The notes under the pieces are model-generated. The model was given only the letters and a program-made list of their open reading frames with translations. It was not told where the DNA came from and did no database searches. From Holdemania massiliensis (GTDB taxonomy: Bacteria > Bacillota_I > Bacilli_A > Erysipelotrichales > Erysipelotrichaceae), in contig NZ_JAKNTK010000001.1 of NCBI RefSeq assembly GCF_022440805.1, positions 992,001-1,056,000 on the forward strand: a stretch of DNA of 64,000 bases. The letters run 5' to 3'. This document shows, in pieces, positions 1 through 6,597 of the stretch; the first letter of the stretch is position 1, and every line of letters begins with the position of its first letter. The position numbers were made by a program, and so were the translations under genes.

Positions 1-1
1 C

Positions 2-163
2 GATCAGGATCATGATGTCCGTTTTAACCGTCTGATCTTCTGCGGGTTGCCGGATGGAAATACAAATCGGGCTCTTGCGCGGGAATGGAACCAGCCCGTC
101 ATGTCCACACTAACAGAGGAAAGACAGGCGAAAGCAAATGCTGAGAGTCTTATTAGTGAATAA
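2..163 (+). CDS. 3' end of an unrecognised gene, cut by the window edge
   Basis: The frame is open from the first bases and stops at 161-163, leaving 53 visible residues including FCGLPDGNTNRALAREW. Its last codons overlap the start of the ANTAR gene by 26 bases, the spacing expected of translationally coupled genes in one operon. I do not recognise a family from this tail. It could be an out-of-frame accident, but the overlap and the lack of any other upstream gene end favour a real C-terminus. Confidence 0.4.
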   Translation, partial: DQDHDVRFNRLIFCGLPDGNTNRALAREWNQPVMSTLTEERQAKANAESLISE

Positions 164-680
164 TGCGCTGAGCGCTCAAGCTCGTTTAATCAGTCTGATT
201 CATCGCTGCGGCTGGCAGTTGTCCCAACAGGTCAGCACGCTTTCGGCAGCCTGTGTCCAATTAAACCAGGCAGGAGCGGAGCTGGTCTTGGTAGATATCC
301 CATCCCAAGAGGAAACGGCCCTGAATCAGCTGGCTGAGATGGCCGCGGAATTCCCCGATACATACTTTTTGTTTTGGGTTTCTAAGAAGCCGAATGCGGA
401 GCTTTCTGCACGCAATGTGATCGTTTGTCTCCGCCCGCTGCGGCTTGACGGTGTTTTAAAGCAGATCAGCGAGCAGGCGCCGGAATTGCTGCAGCGAAGC
501 CCGAAATTGAAAAACTTGGCTGAACAGATCCGGCAAATCGCTCAGGCCAAGCGTGTTTTAATCGAAAGCGGCATGAGTGAGGATGAGGCTCATCATACTT
601 TGGAAAAAATGGCGATGAATCAGCGGATCAGCCGCTGCGAAGCCGCGCTGCAGGTTATAAAAACATATCAACAGGAATGA
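138..680 (+). CDS. ANTAR-domain regulator with degenerate receiver
   Basis: The C-terminal third (about residues 125-174, containing AQAKRVLIESGMSEDEAHH) is an ANTAR domain, a three-helix module that binds paired RNA hairpins and prevents transcription termination. Residues 1-120 look like a response-regulator receiver fold. An aspartate sits at the expected end of strand 3 (D53 in LVLVDIP), but the acidic pair after strand 1 is replaced by NN (VNNAL) and the conserved lysine near strand 5 is arginine (LRPLR). Ordinary phosphorylation is therefore doubtful and the receiver may be a pseudo-receiver. The start overlaps the upstream partial gene, and pyrG follows 13 bases after the stop, so the three could share a transcript. 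The family assignment is firm; the RNA target is unknown. Confidence 0.85.
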   Translation: MLRVLLVNNALSAQARLISLIHRCGWQLSQQVSTLSAACVQLNQAGAELVLVDIPSQEETALNQLAEMAAEFPDTYFLFWVSKKPNAELSARNVIVCLRPLRLDGVLKQISEQAPELLQRSPKLKNLAEQIRQIAQAKRVLIESGMSEDEAHHTLEKMAMNQRISRCEAALQVIKTYQQE

Positions 681-693
681 GGAGAAAAAGAAT

Positions 694-2298
694 ATGAAAT
701 ATATATTTGTCACGGGCGGAGTTGTGTCCGGTTTGGGCAAGGGAATTACCGCTGCTTCCTTAGGACGGCTCTTAAAAAGTCGGGGATTGAAGGTAGCCTC
801 CCAAAAGCTGGATCCGTATATCAATGTGGATCCGGGAACGATGAGTCCCTATCAGCATGGAGAGGTGTTCGTAACCGAAGACGGCGCGGAAACCGATCTG
901 GACTTAGGGCACTATGAACGCTTTATTGATGAAGACCTGAACCGTTTTTCCAATCTGACAACCGGCAAGGTTTACTGGAATGTCCTGAATAAGGAACGCC
1001 GAGGTGAGTACCTGGGCGAAACCGTGCAGGTGATTCCGCACATTACCAATGAAATTAAAAAGTTTATCTATTCAGTAGGCGAATCGTCCAACGCTGACGT
1101 CGTGATTACGGAAATCGGCGGCACGATCGGCGATATTGAAAGCCAGCCATTCATCGAAGCCATCCGTCAGATTTCACTGGAAGTCAAAAAGGAAAACTGT
1201 CTGTTCATGCACGTGACCCTGATTCCGTATATTGAGGGCAGCGGGGAGCTGAAATCAAAACCTACGCAGCATTCTGTCCGTGAACTGCGGGCGAATGGGA
1301 TCACGCCGGACATCATTGTCTGCCGCTGTGATCAGCCGCTGCCGGCCTCTTTAAAAGAAAAGATCAGCTTGTTCTGCAATGTGCAGCCGGACTGCGTAAT
1401 TGAAAACCGCACCGTTCCGGTATTGTATGAAGCGCCGATCATGCTGCAGGAGCAGCATCTGTCAGACAAGGTATGCGAACTGCTGCAGCTGGACTGCGCT
1501 GATTGTGATTTAACGGAATGGAACAACATGCTGGAGGGGATCCGTCAAAGCCAAGGTCAGGTGACGATCGGTCTGGTCGGCAAATATGTGAAGCTGCGTG
1601 ATGCCTATCTGTCGGTCGCTGAAGCACTGCGGCATGGCGGATATGCCAACGGCACTGATGTGGATATTCGCTGGATTGAAGCGGAAACCGTGACGGAAGA
1701 AACGGCGGAAGCGATACTTGGGGAATGTGATGGAATTTTAGTTCCCGGCGGCTTCGGAGACCGGGGAATTGAAGGTAAGATTGCGGCGGCGCATTATGCC
1801 CGTAAGCAAGGAATTCCATATTTAGGCATCTGTCTGGGGATGCAGACGGCAGCGATTGAATTCGCCCGTCATGCCCTAGGTTATGCCGATGCGCATTCGC
1901 GGGAATTTGATCCGGCCAGTCCGCATAAGGTCATTGACTTTATGGCCGATCAATCCGATGAGATTGAAAAGGGCGGAACCATGCGCCTGGGAGCTTATCC
2001 CTGCGTCATTCAGCCTGGATCACGGCTGGCTTCCATCTACGGCCTTCAGCAAATCCAGGAACGTCACCGCCATCGCTATGAATTCAACAATGCCTACCGC
2101 GATGAATTTGAGGCCAAGGGAATGCGGATCAGCGGAACCTCGCCGGATGGACAGCTGGTCGAAGCGATTGAACTGAAGGATCATCCGTATTTTGTTGCGG
2201 TGCAGTATCATCCGGAATTCAAAAGCCGGCCCAATAAGGCGCATTTGTTGTTTGTCGGCCTGATCGCGGCGGCCTTGAAACAAAAAAATCACATATAG
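694..2298 (+). CDS. pyrG: CTP synthase
   Basis: PyrG makes CTP from UTP, ATP and glutamine in the cytoplasm. The N-terminal amidoligase domain opens with KYIFVTGGVVSGLGKGI and carries the nucleotide-binding SQKLDPYINVDPGTMSP segment. The C-terminal class I glutamine amidotransferase has the nucleophile Cys380 in GICLGMQ and the His506/Glu508 pair in YHPEF. The length of 534 residues is typical. The ATG follows a GAGGAG Shine-Dalgarno sequence. A terminator follows directly, so the transcript ends here. No pyrimidine-sensing leader is visible between the ANTAR gene and pyrG (13 bases), so any regulation must act further upstream. Confidence 0.98.
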   Translation: MKYIFVTGGVVSGLGKGITAASLGRLLKSRGLKVASQKLDPYINVDPGTMSPYQHGEVFVTEDGAETDLDLGHYERFIDEDLNRFSNLTTGKVYWNVLNKERRGEYLGETVQVIPHITNEIKKFIYSVGESSNADVVITEIGGTIGDIESQPFIEAIRQISLEVKKENCLFMHVTLIPYIEGSGELKSKPTQHSVRELRANGITPDIIVCRCDQPLPASLKEKISLFCNVQPDCVIENRTVPVLYEAPIMLQEQHLSDKVCELLQLDCADCDLTEWNNMLEGIRQSQGQVTIGLVGKYVKLRDAYLSVAEALRHGGYANGTDVDIRWIEAETVTEETAEAILGECDGILVPGGFGDRGIEGKIAAAHYARKQGIPYLGICLGMQTAAIEFARHALGYADAHSREFDPASPHKVIDFMADQSDEIEKGGTMRLGAYPCVIQPGSRLASIYGLQQIQERHRHRYEFNNAYRDEFEAKGMRISGTSPDGQLVEAIELKDHPYFVAVQYHPEFKSRPNKAHLLFVGLIAAALKQKNHI

Positions 2299-2306
2299 AA
2301 AAACAG

Positions 2307-2354
2307 GATGAAGCAGACAGGCCTCAGCAAGCTGTCAGCTTCATTCTTTTTGTT
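2307..2354 (+). terminator. Rho-independent terminator after pyrG
   Basis: GATGAAGC (2307-2314) pairs with GCTTCATT (2338-2345), with further pairing of the inner AGACA/TGTCA arms, and is followed by a TTTTTGTTTG run. It lies 8 bases past the pyrG stop codon. Confidence 0.85.
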
Positions 2355-2359
2355 TGATT

Positions 2360-2580
2360 TTGAAGTTTGGCTTGGTTGATCTATGCTTTGCAGCAGGCTT
2401 TGATTTATCCGCTAACGCTATGCGATAGGAAGCGGGCAGAACCCTAAAATTAAGCAGGAAAGGCGCCTGTATTTCAGCTCAATTGCGATCATTTAGGCAA
2501 GGTTATTTCTTACCTCGGATGAGCGCTGAGCCGAGGCGGCCGTGGGTTTGAAATTTGGCATAAACGATGTCTGGAAGTAG
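2360..2580. other. Non-coding stretch between pyrG and the csp promoter
   Basis: I see no convincing reading frame, RNA gene or repeat in this stretch. Together with the flanking terminator and leader it makes up the 439-base gap between pyrG and csp. Confidence 0.5.
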
Positions 2581-2609
2581 TTGACAACTTTTTTGTTTGA
2601 GCATATAAT
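2581..2609 (+). promoter_or_regulatory. Consensus sigma-A promoter of the cold-shock gene
   Basis: A perfect TTGACA (2581-2586) and a perfect TATAAT (2604-2609) are separated by 17 bases. Transcription would start near 2616, leaving a 5' leader of about 120 nucleotides before the csp start codon. This is the longest leader in the window and is typical of cold-shock mRNAs. Confidence 0.9.
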
Positions 2610-2641
2610 ATTAACAGATTTAGACCGTTGGATGATATGAT

Positions 2642-2686
2642 AACGCGCTGTGAGATCATGCTTCAAGAGGTGATTTCAAGCGCGTT
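2642..2686 (+). promoter_or_regulatory. Long hairpin in the csp 5' leader (candidate RNA thermosensor)
   Basis: AACGCGCT (2642-2649) pairs with AGCGCGTT (2679-2686). After one bulged G, TGAGATCA (2651-2658) pairs with TGATTTCA (2671-2678), closing a 12-base loop. The 16-bp stem lies between the promoter and the AGGAGG ribosome site and lacks a proper U-run, so it is more likely a leader element than a terminator. Its function is inferred from position and from the known cold-responsive leaders of csp mRNAs. Confidence 0.65.
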
Positions 2687-2737
2687 TTAGCTTATTGACC
2701 CATTAAGTTCTAAATTCAATAAGGAGGGTATTTCATA

Positions 2738-2947
2738 ATGAATACTGGAAAAGTAAAATGGTTTAACGCTGAGAAGGGCTATGGATTTATCTCTGACGAC
2801 AACGGACAGGGTGATATCTTCGTTCATTTCTCTGGCATCAACGGAAGCGGCTACAAGTCCCTGGAAGAAGGACAGAAAGTTTCTTACGACGTTGAAAACG
2901 ACGAAAGAAGCGGCAAGACTCGCGCAGTCAACGTTACCGTTCTTTAA
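2738..2947 (+). CDS. csp: Cold-shock protein, CspA family
   Basis: This 69-residue protein is a single cold-shock domain that binds single-stranded RNA and DNA and acts as an RNA chaperone in the cytoplasm. RNP1 is KGYGFIS (about residues 13-19) and RNP2 is DIFVHFS (about 25-31); the conserved opening MNTGKVKWFNAEKGYGFI is intact. An AAGGAGG Shine-Dalgarno sequence lies 9 bases before the ATG. The gene is monocistronic between its own consensus promoter and a terminator, and has a 120-base structured leader. Which csp paralogue it is cannot be told from the sequence. Confidence 0.97.
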   Translation: MNTGKVKWFNAEKGYGFISDDNGQGDIFVHFSGINGSGYKSLEEGQKVSYDVENDERSGKTRAVNVTVL

Positions 2948-2964
2948 TCAAACCAATCTGCTTT

Positions 2965-2991
2965 GAGGCCTATCGGCCTCTTTTATTTTTT
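2965..2991 (+). terminator. Rho-independent terminator of csp
   Basis: GAGGCC and GGCCTC form a perfect 6-bp stem around a TATC loop and are followed by TTTTATTTTTT. Confidence 0.9.
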
Positions 2992-3031
2992 CCAGTTTAT
3001 AAGCCTTATCTGATTCGATGAAGGAGCATGT

Positions 3032-3574
3032 ATGATTAAACCGTTAAGTGAAGCAACGATGAAAGCGATCTACAACCAGGCGATGAAGCAGGATTTTCCC
3101 AGCGATGAGCTGAAGCCGCTGAACCGGATTCTCGCTCAGAAGCGTAAAGAAATCGCGTTGTGTTTGGGCTATTACCAACAAGACAAGCTGATCGGCTATG
3201 CCGTCCTCGAACAGGATGTCCGCCAGCAATGTCTGCTTCTGGATTATTTCGCGATTTTGAAAGCTTATCGCGCGCAGGGACAGGGGACGCAGTTTTTGAA
3301 TGAACTGAAAATTTTGTTTGCCCAAAAGGAAATGATTGTGATCGAAGCGGAAGCGGCCAAGACGGAACAGGCGCAGAAACGGATTGCCTTTTACCTGCGG
3401 GCCGGAGCGCAGCTGACGGATATTCAGCTTCATCTCTACCATGTTGATTATGCCGTGCTGACGCTGGATCTAGCAGCCAGCTTGGATCCGAAGCAGAAAC
3501 GTAAACGAATTGCGGAGCTCTATCAGCGGATCTATCCCGCTTTTTTCCGCAGGTTATATCTGCGCATGGATTGA
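3032..3574 (+). CDS. GNAT-family N-acetyltransferase
   Basis: The central part has the GNAT pattern: a strand (CLLLDYFAILKAYRAQG) leading into the acetyl-CoA pyrophosphate loop YRAQGQGTQFLNEL (about residues 79-92, matching the Q/RxxGxG/A motif), then IVIEAE and a KRIAFYLRAGAQ segment typical of the last GNAT helix. It transfers an acetyl group from acetyl-CoA to an unknown amine. The C-terminal tail (about residues 150-180) is rich in Lys and Arg. An AAGGAG site precedes the ATG by 6 bases. The following nucleotidyltransferase gene begins within 15 bases, so the two are probably co-transcribed. Substrate unknown. Confidence 0.85.
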   Translation: MIKPLSEATMKAIYNQAMKQDFPSDELKPLNRILAQKRKEIALCLGYYQQDKLIGYAVLEQDVRQQCLLLDYFAILKAYRAQGQGTQFLNELKILFAQKEMIVIEAEAAKTEQAQKRIAFYLRAGAQLTDIQLHLYHVDYAVLTLDLAASLDPKQKRKRIAELYQRIYPAFFRRLYLRMD

Positions 3575-3588
3575 GCGGTGCGGACATC

Positions 3589-4077
3589 ATGACAAAAGAA
3601 GCGAAGCTGCAGGTTTTAGCTCGTATAGCCAGGCTGCTGAACGAAGAAGAAATTTTGTGGGCTGTGGGCGGTTCCGCGCTGCTGTACCTGAAAGGAATCG
3701 TTTCCGATTTTCACGATTTGGATTTAATGATTGATGAACACGCTGAAAAACAGGTCAGAAACTTATTGGCAAAAATCGGTACTTTGCATTCAGCAACTTC
3801 CTCAGCGCAGTTTCATTCCCGCTGCTTTATGGAATGGACGGTTGACGGGGCCGAGATTGACATCATCGGCGGCTTGGTGATCGAAAGTGAAGGACACGCT
3901 TATGCCTTTCCCTTGAAACCGGAAGAAATAGAAGACTACATTCAGCTGGAAGGAGAAATTATTCCGCTGCATTCCCTGACCTGTTGGGAACAATACTACA
4001 CACTGATGGGCCGGACTGAAAAAGCCGAAATTCTGCGAAGGGTCCGAAGCAGTAGAAAATCAATTCCCACTCAATGA
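3589..4077 (+). CDS. Nucleotidyltransferase-fold protein
   Basis: The sequence WAVGGSALLYLKGIVSDFHDLDLMI matches the polymerase-beta-type nucleotidyltransferase signature, GG(S) followed by D-x-D (DLDL). A further acidic pair is in GAEIDIIGG, which fits the third metal-binding carboxylate of the minimal nucleotidyltransferase fold. Proteins of this type transfer nucleotides to antibiotics, proteins or tRNA; the substrate here is unknown. I place the start at ATG 3589 (GGTG 8 bases before). A TTG at 3571, overlapping the stop of the GNAT gene, would add six residues. Length is about 162 residues. It is probably translated from the same message as the GNAT. Confidence 0.7.
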   Translation: MTKEAKLQVLARIARLLNEEEILWAVGGSALLYLKGIVSDFHDLDLMIDEHAEKQVRNLLAKIGTLHSATSSAQFHSRCFMEWTVDGAEIDIIGGLVIESEGHAYAFPLKPEEIEDYIQLEGEIIPLHSLTCWEQYYTLMGRTEKAEILRRVRSSRKSIPTQ

Positions 4078-4242
4078 GCCGAATTTCAGTCAGCTTCAAT
4101 TTTCCAGGCTAGTCCGAAGTGCCTGTTTTATCCGCGAAGGTAATTATTTCCTGATTCATTTTATTCAACATTCACCGCTGAAGACAGGCTTCAATTCAGA
4201 GTGCTCTTTAAGAAAGGGCTTACAAAAGATGACAAGAAAAGA
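4078..4242. other. Non-coding stretch before glgB
   Basis: This first half of the 343-base gap holds no supported gene. The rest of the gap contains the glgB promoter and a short leader frame, listed separately. Confidence 0.5.
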
Positions 4243-4271
4243 TTGAACTGTGGGAGTCAATGTTGTAATAT
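4243..4271 (+). promoter_or_regulatory. Putative glgB promoter
   Basis: TTGAAC (4243-4248) and TAATAT (4266-4271) are 17 bases apart. The predicted start near 4278 gives a leader of about 140 nucleotides that includes a 35-codon frame. Confidence 0.65.
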
Positions 4272-4335
4272 GATAGTAGATAGAACAAGGCGGAAGCCGC
4301 TCTCTTTTGAATTGAAATCTGGAGGAATGGAGATC

Positions 4336-4443
4336 ATGATGCTGGAAAAAACGCTGGAAGGAATAGACATGTTCAGCGGTTTTCGGCATAAAAGAAAGAG
4401 AGAGAAACAGGAGGAAATCCATGAATCAGACAACACTCATTGA
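4336..4443 (+). CDS. Possible 35-residue leader peptide overlapping glgB
   Basis: A GGAGG (4321-4325) precedes tandem ATG codons at 4336 and 4339. The frame runs 35 codons (starts MMLEKTLEGIDMFSG, then a very basic HKRKREK stretch) and stops 20 bases inside glgB, in another frame. The overlap and good ribosome site suggest translational coupling to glgB, or a leader peptide. It has no recognisable family and could be fortuitous. Confidence 0.3.
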   Translation: MMLEKTLEGIDMFSGFRHKRKREKQEEIHESDNTH

Positions 4444-6379
4444 AAGTTTTCACCAGGGGCACTGCATTGATGCTTACGAGCTTTTCGGCGCTCATTTCAC
4501 CTATGAGCGCGTCAACGGTGTGCGTTTTACGGTCTATGCGCCGCATGCGCGCAGCGTTCAGGTCGTCGGCGATTTTAACGGCTGGAACGGCGAAAATGCC
4601 AAGATGGAACGCCTGCCGGAAGATCAGGGCATCTGGAGCCTGTTTATTCCTGATTTGAAGGAAGGACAGCTGTATAAATACCGGATTGAGGATTCAGCCG
4701 GGAATGTTTTCGATAAGTCCGATCCGTATGCGTTTTACAGTGAAATGCGGCCGAACAGCGCTTCGGTGATCGTGAATTTAAAAGGCTTCCAATGGAAGGA
4801 TCAAATCTGGCTGGGCGAGCGGTCCAAGAACTTCGCAGAACCGCTGAACATTTATGAAGTGCATGCCGGCAGCTGGAAAAAGAACGGGCCATATTGGCTG
4901 AGCTATCGTGAACTGACGAAAGAGCTGATTCCGTATGTCAAGGAACACGGCTTTACGCACATTGAACTGATGCCGCTGAATGAACATCCGTTTGACGGCA
5001 GCTGGGGTTATCAGGCCAGCGGCTATTTCAGCTGTACTTCCCGCTATGGGCAATGCAAGGATCTGATGGAATTCATCAACGAATGCCATCGTCAGCATAT
5101 CGGGGTGATTCTCGATATGGTTCCGGTGCATTTTGTCAAGGACAGCCATGGTCTGCGGTATTTCGATGGGGAAGCTTTGTATGAGTATCCAAGCGTCAAT
5201 GACGCGCACAGTGAATGGGGAACGATGAATTTCGATCTGTGGAAAGAGGAAGTCCGCAGCTTCTTAATGTCGTCGGCTTCGTTCTGGTGCGATCTGTACC
5301 ATATCGACGGCATCCGCATCGACGCCGTCAGCAACATCATCTACTGGGGCGGAAACAAGAACCGCGGCACCAATGAGGGCGCGCTCGCGTTTATCCGCCG
5401 TCAGAACTATTACCTGTCGAAGAAATATCCGGAAGTGATGCTGATCGCGGAGGATTCCTCGGATTATCCGAAAGTCACCAAGTCGACGCTGGAGCTGGGA
5501 CTGGGCTTTGATTATAAGTGGGATCTGGGCTGGATGAACGATACGCTGAAATATTACGGCCGCGATCCGATCTACCGTAAATATCATCACAACGAGCTGA
5601 CCTTCTCCATGGCGTATTTCTATTCTGAGCGGTTCATCCTGCCGTTAAGCCATGATGAGGTCGTGCATGGCAAGCATACGATTGTCGATAAGATGTGGGG
5701 CAGCTATGATCAGAAATTTGCCCAGGCTAAAAATCTCTATCTCTATCAGTTCACCCATCCGGGCAAAAAGCTGAACTTTATGGGCAATGAGATCGGGATG
5801 TTCCGCGAATGGGATGAAGCCCGGGAAATGGACTGGTTCCTGTTAGGCTATTCCCGGCATGCGGCCTTTGCGCGGTATTTCCAGGATATCAGCCGGATTT
5901 ACTCGCACCACCGGGCGCTGAGCCGTTATGATTATGATCATCAGTATTTCCGCTGGATCGACGCGGACAACGGCGATCAGAGCGTGTACAGCTACTATCG
6001 CGAAGATGAACAGAACATCATGGTCGTCGTTCTCAACATGACGCCGGCGTCCTATGAACATTTCCGCATCGGCGTACCGCAGGCGGGTGCTTACAGTGAA
6101 CTGCTCAATACGGAAAAAGATATTTATGAGGGCTGCAACATGTGCAACTTCAAACCGGTAGCGACAGAAACCGTGCCGGCTCATCATTTTGAACAGTCGC
6201 TGGATATCCGCGTCGCACCGTTTGCGGGCATCCTGCTTATCTGCAAGAAGACCGCAAAGAAGAAAGCGCCGAAGAAAACCGGAAAAACTAAGAGCGAACC
6301 GGCGGAAAAGCCGCAGGCGCTACCGGAAGCCAAAGCGGTGAAAAAGAAGAAAACTGCCGTCCGTAAGCAAGTGGATTAG
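4421..6379 (+). CDS. glgB: 1,4-alpha-glucan branching enzyme, GH13
   Basis: GlgB cuts alpha-1,4 chains and rejoins them as alpha-1,6 branches during glycogen synthesis. An N-terminal CBM48-like beta-sandwich (VQVVGDFNGWNGENAKM, about residues 46-62) precedes the GH13 barrel. The expected catalytic residues are present: Asp301 (GIRIDAV), Glu344 (LIAEDSS) and Asp412 (LSHDEVVHGK). The ribosome site is AGGAGG, 6 bases before ATG. The C-terminal 44 residues (609-652) are an unusual Lys/Ala/Pro tail (KKTAKKKAPKK ... VKKKK), well beyond the usual end of the family and probably disordered. The gene has its own promoter and terminator and is not in the glgCDA operon 17 kb away. Confidence 0.97.
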   Translation: MNQTTLIESFHQGHCIDAYELFGAHFTYERVNGVRFTVYAPHARSVQVVGDFNGWNGENAKMERLPEDQGIWSLFIPDLKEGQLYKYRIEDSAGNVFDKSDPYAFYSEMRPNSASVIVNLKGFQWKDQIWLGERSKNFAEPLNIYEVHAGSWKKNGPYWLSYRELTKELIPYVKEHGFTHIELMPLNEHPFDGSWGYQASGYFSCTSRYGQCKDLMEFINECHRQHIGVILDMVPVHFVKDSHGLRYFDGEALYEYPSVNDAHSEWGTMNFDLWKEEVRSFLMSSASFWCDLYHIDGIRIDAVSNIIYWGGNKNRGTNEGALAFIRRQNYYLSKKYPEVMLIAEDSSDYPKVTKSTLELGLGFDYKWDLGWMNDTLKYYGRDPIYRKYHHNELTFSMAYFYSERFILPLSHDEVVHGKHTIVDKMWGSYDQKFAQAKNLYLYQFTHPGKKLNFMGNEIGMFREWDEAREMDWFLLGYSRHAAFARYFQDISRIYSHHRALSRYDYDHQYFRWIDADNGDQSVYSYYREDEQNIMVVVLNMTPASYEHFRIGVPQAGAYSELLNTEKDIYEGCNMCNFKPVATETVPAHHFEQSLDIRVAPFAGILLICKKTAKKKAPKKTGKTKSEPAEKPQALPEAKAVKKKKTAVRKQVD

Positions 6380-6391
6380 GGATTAAGAAGC

Positions 6392-6444
6392 GCCCCTGCA
6401 GCACACGGTCGTATTGGGGAAAATTCGCTGCAGGGGCCCTTTTC
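6392..6444 (+). terminator. Rho-independent terminator of glgB
   Basis: GCCCCTGCAGC (6392-6402) and GCTGCAGGGGC (6427-6437) form a perfect 11-bp stem around a 24-base loop, followed by CCTTTTCTT. Confidence 0.9.
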
Positions 6445-6551
6445 TTGAAAAAAGTTCGATTAAACAGGAATCAGGATTAAGGAAAAAAACGAATAGTAAC
6501 GCTGAATTAGGTAAAAATGAGGAAGTAACCGCTTTTATTAACAGGAAGCGA

Positions 6552-6579
6552 TTGCGTTTTAGGGAAAAACTGGTAAAAT
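6552..6579 (+). promoter_or_regulatory. Putative glgP promoter
   Basis: TTGCGT (6552-6557) and TAAAAT (6574-6579), 16 bases apart, lie just upstream of the GGGAGGA ribosome site of glgP. Confidence 0.6.
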
Positions 6580-6597
6580 ACACGCGGGAGGAATTTT

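Noticed and set aside
6558..6571. cre-like site at the glgP promoter
   Set aside because: The nearest match (AGGAAGCGATTGCG, just upstream) differs from consensus at four positions; not reported as a site.
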